DNA of 64,000 nt from positions 62,001 through 126,000 of the forward strand of contig NZ_MRZO01000006.1 in the NCBI RefSeq assembly GCF_002732165.1, in the 5' to 3' direction. Below, one piece after another: positions 58,395-64,000 of the stretch. Each line of letters begins with the position of its first letter. Position 1 is the first letter of the stretch. Below the pieces are notes generated by a model. That model was not told the DNA's origin. It did not search any database and saw nothing but the letters and a program-made list of their open reading frames with translations. Origin of the DNA: Staphylococcus xylosus. GTDB lineage: Bacteria > Bacillota > Bacilli > Staphylococcales > Staphylococcaceae. Position numbers and translations under genes: made by a program.

Positions 58395-59095
58395 TGTCTT
58401 TATTATATGAAGGTAAAGCAAAAAGAATATTTTCAACTGGTGAAAATGATGTATTACGCGTTGAATACAAAGACGAAGTGACTGCAGGAAATGGTGCTAA
58501 AAAAGATTTGATAGAAGGGAAAGGGCGTTTAAATAACCAAATCACTTCTCACATTTTTAATTACTTAAAAGAAAAAGGCGTTAAAAGTCATTTTATCGAG
58601 CAGATATCTGAAACAGAACAACTCGTACAATCAGTTGAAATTATACCTTTAGAAGTAGTGGTAAGAAATATTGCTGCAGGGTCTATAACAAAAAGACTTG
58701 GTTTTGATAAAGGACATGAATTTGACGAACCGCTTGTTGAGTTCTTTTATAAAAATGATGATCTAAACGATCCATTAATTACTGAAGATCATATTAAGTT
58801 ACTACATCTAGCTGAAGATAACGAAATTAATATATTAAAAGAAGCGGCAAAAGAAGTCAACGCAGTATTAGTTCAATTAATGAATGAAATGAACTTAAGA
58901 TTAGTAGACTTCAAAATAGAGTTTGGCCGTACAACTGATGGTCAAATTTTATTAGCTGATGAAATTTCTCCAGATACATGTCGTATCTGGGATAAAGATA
59001 GCGATACAAATTTTGATAAAGATGTATATAGAGAAGATAGAGGATCAATCATTGAAACATATCAAACTTTTTTAAATAAACTGGAGGCTTTATAA
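58394..59095 (+). CDS. purC: SAICAR synthase PurC
   Basis: Joins CAIR with aspartate to make SAICAR. 233 residues. Motifs: [13 protein letters not shown] at the N terminus, [13 protein letters not shown], and [31 protein letters not shown]-type C-terminal metal and substrate site (segment from [10 protein letters not shown] to CRIWD). GAAGGGAGA lies before the ATG, itself inside the TAATG junction with purK. Confidence 0.95.
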   Translation: MSLLYEGKAKRIFSTGENDVLRVEYKDEVTAGNGAKKDLIEGKGRLNNQITSHIFNYLKEKGVKSHFIEQISETEQLVQSVEIIPLEVVVRNIAAGSITKRLGFDKGHEFDEPLVEFFYKNDDLNDPLITEDHIKLLHLAEDNEINILKEAAKEVNAVLVQLMNEMNLRLVDFKIEFGRTTDGQILLADEISPDTCRIWDKDSDTNFDKDVYREDRGSIIETYQTFLNKLEAL

Positions 59096-59097
59096 AA

Positions 59098-59358
59098 ATG
59101 AAAACAATTGAACTACACATCACATTACAACCACAAGTATTAGATACACAAGGACAAGCGTTAAACCGTGCGGTACATGATTTAGGTTATAAACAAGTTA
59201 ATGATATTCGTGTTGGGAAAGTTTTATATATGACGGTCGATGAAGCTACAGATGCTGAAGTGCACAATGTGGTTACGACATTAAGTGAAAAACTATTTGC
59301 TAATACTGTAATTGAAGAATATAGCTATAAAGTATTGGAAGAAGGAGAGAAAGCATAA
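59098..59358 (+). CDS. purS: Phosphoribosylformylglycinamidine synthase subunit PurS
   Basis: An 86-residue small subunit that bridges PurL and PurQ in the FGAM synthase complex, helping channel ammonia. Sequence [20 protein letters not shown] and [20 protein letters not shown] is typical. It starts 2 bases after purC and its stop overlaps purQ by one base. Confidence 0.95.
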   Translation: MKTIELHITLQPQVLDTQGQALNRAVHDLGYKQVNDIRVGKVLYMTVDEATDAEVHNVVTTLSEKLFANTVIEEYSYKVLEEGEKA

Positions 59359-60029
59359 TGAAATTTGCAGTGCTGAAATTTCCAGGGTCCAATTGTGATA
59401 GAGATATGTATAATGCGGCGATAAAGTCTGGTGTACAAGCAGAATATGTTGATTATAGAAACACTTCTTTAGATGGTTTTGATGGTGTGTTAATTCCAGG
59501 AGGTTTTTCATTTGGAGACTATCTGCGTTCGGGCGCAATGGCTAGTGTTGCACCAATTACTGAAGAAGTGAAAAGACTTGCATCAGAAGGTAAACCGGTA
59601 TTAGGTGTTTGTAATGGATTTCAAATATTAACAGAAATAGGGCTATTACCTGGCGCGTTATTACATAATGACTCGCACTTGTTTGTCAGCCGTAACGAAT
59701 CTTTAAAAGTTGTTAATAATCAAACAGCATTTACAAATTTATATGGTGAAAATGAAGTGGTAGTATACCCTGTTGCACATGGTGAAGGACACTATTACTG
59801 CACGCCAGATACGTATGAAGCTTTAGATCAAAACAATCAAATTATTTTAAAATATGTTGATAATCCAAATGGTTCATTTAATGATATCGCTGGTATTGTA
59901 AATGAACAGGGGAATGTCTGTGGTATGATGCCACATCCAGAACGCGCAATTGAGTCCATTTTAGGTACTGACAGTGGTGTGAAGTTATTTGAAGCAATGG
60001 TAAATAGTTGGAGGGAACAAAATGTCTAA
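59358..60029 (+). CDS. purQ: FGAM synthase glutaminase subunit PurQ
   Basis: Class I glutamine amidotransferase giving ammonia to PurL. 223 residues. Nucleophile Cys in GVCNGFQIL (about residue 85), oxyanion [13 protein letters not shown], and the His-Glu pair near the end in [17 protein letters not shown] precedes the ATG at the TAATG junction with purS. It overlaps purL by 8 bases. Confidence 0.96.
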   Translation: MKFAVLKFPGSNCDRDMYNAAIKSGVQAEYVDYRNTSLDGFDGVLIPGGFSFGDYLRSGAMASVAPITEEVKRLASEGKPVLGVCNGFQILTEIGLLPGALLHNDSHLFVSRNESLKVVNNQTAFTNLYGENEVVVYPVAHGEGHYYCTPDTYEALDQNNQIILKYVDNPNGSFNDIAGIVNEQGNVCGMMPHPERAIESILGTDSGVKLFEAMVNSWREQNV

Positions 60030-62211
60030 GTTTATTGAACCAAGTGCAGAAGAAATTAAATTAGAACAGTTGTACAAAGATATGGGTTTAAGTGAAAAAG
60101 AATATGAAAAAGTTTGTGAAATTTTAGGTAAAGAACCTAATTTTACAGAAATAGGTATCTTCTCTGTAATGTGGAGCGAGCATTGTTCTTATAAACACTC
60201 TAAGCCATTCTTAACACAATTTCCAACTTCTGGTGAACATGTATTAATGGGACCGGGTGAAGGTGCCGGTGTTGTGGATATAGGTGATAATCAAGCTGTC
60301 GTATTTAAAGTAGAATCTCATAACCATCCATCTGCTGTAGAACCTTATCAAGGTGCAGCAACTGGTGTCGGCGGTATTATTAGAGACATCGTGTCTATTG
60401 GCGCAAGACCTATTAATTTATTAAACAGCTTACGCTTTGGTGAATTAACTGAAAAACAAAATCGCCGTTTATTACGTGGTGTGGTTGCTGGTATCGGTGG
60501 TTATGGTAACTGTATAGGTATTCCAACAACTGCTGGCGAGATAGAGTTTGATGATAGATATGATGGAAATCCTTTAGTAAATGCTATGTGTGTTGGTATC
60601 ATCGATCATGATATGGTTCAAAAAGGTACAGCAAAAGGTGTAGGTAATTCAGTGATATACGTAGGACTAAAAACTGGCCGTGATGGAATTCATGGCGCTA
60701 CTTTTGCTTCAGAAGAACTAAGTGAAGATAGTGAAAGTAAACGACCATCAGTACAAATTGGTGACCCATTTGTTGGTAAGAAACTTATGGAAGCAACATT
60801 AGAAGCGATTACGTTTGATGAACTTGTAGGTATACAAGATATGGGAGCTGCTGGTTTAACTTCATCTTCTTCAGAGATGGCTGCAAAAGGTGGTAGTGGT
60901 TTACATCTGCGTTTAGAACAAGTTCCAACTAGAGAAAAAGGTATATCACCATACGAAATGATGTTATCAGAAACACAAGAGCGTATGTTGCTTGTTGTTG
61001 AAAAAGGTACAGAACAAAAATTCTTAGACTTATTTGATAAACACGAATTAGATAGTGCTGTGATAGGTGAAGTAACGGATACAGATCGCTTTGTATTAAC
61101 GTACGAAGATGAAGTGTTTGCAGATATTCCTGTACAACCTTTATCAGATGAAGCACCTGTTTATGTATTAGAAGGTGAAGCGCCAAACTATAATGAGAGT
61201 AAAAATGATTATAGCAAAGTGGATGTAGAGTCTGTATTTGATGAACTATTACAACATCCAACTATTGCATCTAAACGTTACTTATATGAACAATATGATC
61301 AACAAGTTGGTGCAAATACAATTGTGAAACCAGGGTTACAATCATCTGTAGTTCGAGTAGAAGGTACGAATAAAGCAATCGCTTCTACGATCGATGGTGA
61401 AGCGCGTTATGTATTTAACAACCCTTATGAGGGTGGAAAAATGGTTGTAGCAGAAGCATACCGCAATTTGATTTCTGTAGGTGCTACGCCTTTAGCAATG
61501 ACTGACTGCCTAAACTATGGCTCACCAGAAAAGAAAGAAATTTATCAACAGCTAGCGGATTCAACGAAAGGTATGTCAGAAGCGTGTGAAGTATTAAGTA
61601 CGCCAGTCGTATCAGGTAACGTATCACTTTATAATGAAACTAGAGAGACATCTATCTTCCCTACGCCAGTTGTAGGCATGGTCGGATTAATCGAAGACAT
61701 CGATTATTTAAATGATTTCCAACCAAGTGCTGGCGACACTTTATATGTAGTAGGTGACACAAAAGATGACTTTGGTGGTAGCCAAGTTGAGAAATTACTT
61801 TATAAGAAAGTAAATCATGAATTTGAAGCGATTGATTTATCTAATGAAGTACAAAAGGGTGAATCTATTAAACAAGTGATTCGTAATGGTGTTGCATCAC
61901 ATGTTCAAACCGTTGGAAAAGGCGGATTATTGTTGACTTTAGCACGTATGAGCGCACATTACCAACTTGGATTAAACGTACAATTAAACGTAACGAACGC
62001 GCAATTATTTAGTGAAACACAAGGGCGCTATATTGTTGCAGTAAAAGAAGGACAAACGTTAGAAATTGAAAATGCTGTAGAAATTGGTCAGTTAACAAAT
62101 GATGGTCAATTTAAAGTAGCTAATGATGAGGTTCAAGTAACACGTGATGTTCAAAACCTTACTGATATATGGGAAGGAGCAATACCTAAATGTATGACAG
62201 CAACGGACTAA
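60022..62211 (+). CDS. purL: FGAM synthase large subunit PurL (small type)
   Basis: ATP-dependent conversion of FGAR to FGAM, fourth step of purine synthesis. 729 residues, the small PurL form that needs separate PurS and PurQ. Seen: [36 protein letters not shown] with ATP/Mg ligands, [16 protein letters not shown], and a second AIRS-like half from [26 protein letters not shown] precedes the ATG. The 3' end overlaps purF by 22 bases. Confidence 0.97.
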   Translation: MSKFIEPSAEEIKLEQLYKDMGLSEKEYEKVCEILGKEPNFTEIGIFSVMWSEHCSYKHSKPFLTQFPTSGEHVLMGPGEGAGVVDIGDNQAVVFKVESHNHPSAVEPYQGAATGVGGIIRDIVSIGARPINLLNSLRFGELTEKQNRRLLRGVVAGIGGYGNCIGIPTTAGEIEFDDRYDGNPLVNAMCVGIIDHDMVQKGTAKGVGNSVIYVGLKTGRDGIHGATFASEELSEDSESKRPSVQIGDPFVGKKLMEATLEAITFDELVGIQDMGAAGLTSSSSEMAAKGGSGLHLRLEQVPTREKGISPYEMMLSETQERMLLVVEKGTEQKFLDLFDKHELDSAVIGEVTDTDRFVLTYEDEVFADIPVQPLSDEAPVYVLEGEAPNYNESKNDYSKVDVESVFDELLQHPTIASKRYLYEQYDQQVGANTIVKPGLQSSVVRVEGTNKAIASTIDGEARYVFNNPYEGGKMVVAEAYRNLISVGATPLAMTDCLNYGSPEKKEIYQQLADSTKGMSEACEVLSTPVVSGNVSLYNETRETSIFPTPVVGMVGLIEDIDYLNDFQPSAGDTLYVVGDTKDDFGGSQVEKLLYKKVNHEFEAIDLSNEVQKGESIKQVIRNGVASHVQTVGKGGLLLTLARMSAHYQLGLNVQLNVTNAQLFSETQGRYIVAVKEGQTLEIENAVEIGQLTNDGQFKVANDEVQVTRDVQNLTDIWEGAIPKCMTATD

Positions 62212-63677
62212 ATGAAGAATGTGGTGTATTTGGAATTTGGGATCATCCTGAATCTGCACAATTAACTTATATGGGCTTACACAGTTTACAACATCGTGGG
62301 CAAGAAGGTGCTGGTATAGTATGCTCTGATGGTGAAAAGTTAATTGGTGAACGTGGTTTAGGATTGTTAACAGAAGCAATCTCTGATATTCAACTTGAAA
62401 CTTTCAAATCATACCAGCATGCTATTGGTCATGTGAGATACGCAACATCTGGTAATAAAGGTATTGAAAATATCCAACCGTTTTTATACCACTTTTATGA
62501 TATGAGTGTTGCAGTTTGTCATAATGGAAATCTGATAAACGCACAAAGTTTAAAGCGTTCATTAGAACATCAGGGGTCTATTTTTCATTCATCATCGGAT
62601 ACAGAAGTTATCATGCATTTAATTAGAAGAAGTAAAGCGCCGACCTTTGAAGACGCATTCCAAGAAAGCTTGAGAAAGATAAAAGGTGGATTTACTTTTG
62701 CTATTTTAACTAAAGATGCATTATATGGTGCAGTTGATCCTAATGCAATTAGACCATTAGCTGTAGGTAAGATGAAAAACGGTTCTTACATGATTGCGAG
62801 TGAAACATGTGCGATTGATGTATTAGGTGCTGAATTTGTACGCGATATTCATGCAGGAGAATACGTTGTGATTAATGACGAAGGTATTAGAGTAGAGTCA
62901 TACACGAGACACACGACGACAGCTATTTCTGCTATGGAATATATTTACTTTGCTAGACCTGATTCTACAATTGCTGGTAAAAATGTTCACGCTGTTAGAA
63001 AGCAATCTGGGAAGCAACTAGCTAAAGAAAGTCCAGCTAACAACGCAGATATGGTCATTGGAGTGCCGAACTCCTCATTATCTGCTGCTTCTGGTTACGC
63101 AGAAGAAAGTGGGCTACCTTATGAAATGGGCCTAGTTAAAAACCAATACGTTGCACGTACATTTATACAACCGACCCAAGAATTACGTGAACAAGGTGTA
63201 CGCGTAAAATTATCAGCGGTTAAGGATATTGTTCAAGATAAAAATATCGTACTTGTAGATGATTCAATTGTTCGAGGTACAACTAGTAGACGCATCGTGC
63301 AAATGTTGAAAGATGCTGGTGCAAGAGAAGTACATGTACGCATCGCGTCGCCTGAGTTTATGTTCCCGAGCTTTTATGGTATCGACGTTTCGACAACAGC
63401 TGAACTTATTTCTGCCAACAAATCGCCAGAAGAAATAAGCGAACATATTGGTGCAGATTCGTTAGCTTATCTATCGGTTGATGGATTGATCGATTCCATC
63501 GGACTTGAAGTAGATGCACCATACAGTGGATTATGTGTAGAAAGTTTTACTGGTGACTATCCAGCAGGACTTTATGACTATGAAGAAGATTATATAGCAC
63601 ATCTAAGTGACCGCCAAAAAGCATATATAGCAGATCATAAACAATTCTTTGATAGAGAGGGTAATTTAAATGTCTAA
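62190..63677 (+). CDS. purF: Amidophosphoribosyltransferase PurF
   Basis: Commits PRPP to purines by forming phosphoribosylamine. 495 residues. The start [17 protein letters not shown] carries a short propeptide removed before the catalytic Cys11. Glutaminase motifs: [35 protein letters not shown] loop [16 protein letters not shown] lies near residue 350. The sequence also includes a CxxC-type Fe-S-ligand-like Cys (SGLCVESF and others), as in Bacillus-type enzymes. It is co-translated with purL and purM by overlaps. Confidence 0.96.
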   Translation: MYDSNGLNEECGVFGIWDHPESAQLTYMGLHSLQHRGQEGAGIVCSDGEKLIGERGLGLLTEAISDIQLETFKSYQHAIGHVRYATSGNKGIENIQPFLYHFYDMSVAVCHNGNLINAQSLKRSLEHQGSIFHSSSDTEVIMHLIRRSKAPTFEDAFQESLRKIKGGFTFAILTKDALYGAVDPNAIRPLAVGKMKNGSYMIASETCAIDVLGAEFVRDIHAGEYVVINDEGIRVESYTRHTTTAISAMEYIYFARPDSTIAGKNVHAVRKQSGKQLAKESPANNADMVIGVPNSSLSAASGYAEESGLPYEMGLVKNQYVARTFIQPTQELREQGVRVKLSAVKDIVQDKNIVLVDDSIVRGTTSRRIVQMLKDAGAREVHVRIASPEFMFPSFYGIDVSTTAELISANKSPEEISEHIGADSLAYLSVDGLIDSIGLEVDAPYSGLCVESFTGDYPAGLYDYEEDYIAHLSDRQKAYIADHKQFFDREGNLNV

Positions 63678-64000
63678 AGCATATCAACAAGCCGGTGTAG
63701 ATATTAATGCAGGTTATGAAGCAGTAAATCGTATGTCTAGTCACGTTAAGAGAACAATGCGTAAAGAAGTACTTGGTGGTTTAGGTGGCTTTGGGGCAAC
63801 ATTTGACCTATCACAATTAAACATGAAAGAACCATTACTCGTTTCAGGTACAGACGGAGTAGGTACAAAATTAAAATTAGCAATAGATAACGATAAACAT
63901 GACACAATTGGTATTGATGCCGTTGCAATGTGCGTCAATGATATTTTAACTACAGGTGCTGAACCACTGTATTTCTTAGATTATATTGCAACACATAAAG
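63670..64000 (+). CDS. purM: Phosphoribosylformylglycinamidine cyclo-ligase PurM (5' part, runs off window)
   Basis: Only the first 110 codons are in the window. AIR synthetase closes the imidazole ring. The visible part starts [20 protein letters not shown] and contains [34 protein letters not shown] and the LDYIATHK strand, all diagnostic. GAGAGGG precedes the ATG, which overlaps the purF end by 8 bases. purN, purH and purD would be expected next but are outside. Confidence 0.95.
   Translation, partial: MSKAYQQAGVDINAGYEAVNRMSSHVKRTMRKEVLGGLGGFGATFDLSQLNMKEPLLVSGTDGVGTKLKLAIDNDKHDTIGIDAVAMCVNDILTTGAEPLYFLDYIATHK

Overview
This window is the chromosome of a Staphylococcus close to, but probably not identical with, S. 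aureus. The DNA is AT-rich. Gene order largely follows the S. aureus stretch mgtE - fabI - ltaA/ugtP - murE - prfC - lplA - comK - men - atl - qox - folD - pur as I remember it. The proteins recalled well enough to compare (for example FabI and MurE) differ from S. aureus at roughly one residue in eight or more. S. simiae or another relative of the S. aureus group is a reasonable guess that the sequence alone cannot settle. No prophage, intact insertion sequence, CRISPR array or resistance island is visible; almost everything is core chromosome.

Layout. 1-9.0 kb: the 3' part of magnesium channel gene mgtE, a c-di-AMP-type cation/proton antiporter (cpaA), enoyl-ACP reductase fabI followed by a structured intergenic segment, an AI-2E-family exporter, a sodium/alanine symporter, an esterase and a YjcG-type phosphoesterase. 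9.4-18.7 kb: envelope and translation genes, namely ltaA-ugtP (lipoteichoic acid glycolipid anchor), murE, a YueH-like gene, prfC, then a yybP-ykoY (manganese) riboswitch controlling a TerC-family exporter, and an HtrA-like membrane protease. 18.7-25.2 kb: potassium channel ktrD, a 63-bp tandem repeat, a metallophosphatase-like protein with a damaged active site, a CAAX-protease-like membrane protein, lipoate ligase, an IDEAL-domain protein and comK. 25.3-27.7 kb: tRNA-Asn and tRNA-Ser, a gene-poor stretch with several terminators and candidate tiny peptides or a small RNA, an IsaB-family secreted protein and a TM2 protein.

28.5-34.3 kb: the menaquinone cluster, menA divergent from menF-menD-menH-menB. 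34.6-38.2 kb: a SarZ/MgrA-like regulator sits where S. aureus carries sspABC, followed by an aminotransferase, an acyltransferase and the MarR-type regulator next to atl. 38.3-49.2 kb: the major autolysin atl with an expanded repetitive propeptide, a GNAT enzyme, a DUF2538 protein, lcpB, a phosphoglucomutase, an FmtA-like esterase and a nucleoside hydrolase. 49.4-53.4 kb: the quinol oxidase operon qoxABCD. This oxidase uses the menaquinol made by the men cluster, so two parts of one respiratory chain are in the window. 53.6-55.3 kb: a small secreted Ig-like protein and flavohemoglobin hmp with a TGTGA-N6-TCACA operator. 55.7-64 kb: folD and the purine operon purEKCSQLF-M, tightly overlapping and cut by the window end inside purM. 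FolD interconverts the one-carbon folates, including the 10-formyl form that purine synthesis consumes.

The most interesting items are two unlabelled short peptide genes at 26.1 and 27.3 kb, the 63-bp hairpin repeat at 20.1 kb, the metallophosphatase-like protein lacking canonical metal and catalytic residues, the Atl propeptide repeats, the riboswitch, and the apparent differences from S. aureus gene content (no ssp proteases; extra pgm, nucleoside hydrolase and hmp at these positions). No wholly new multi-gene system was seen.
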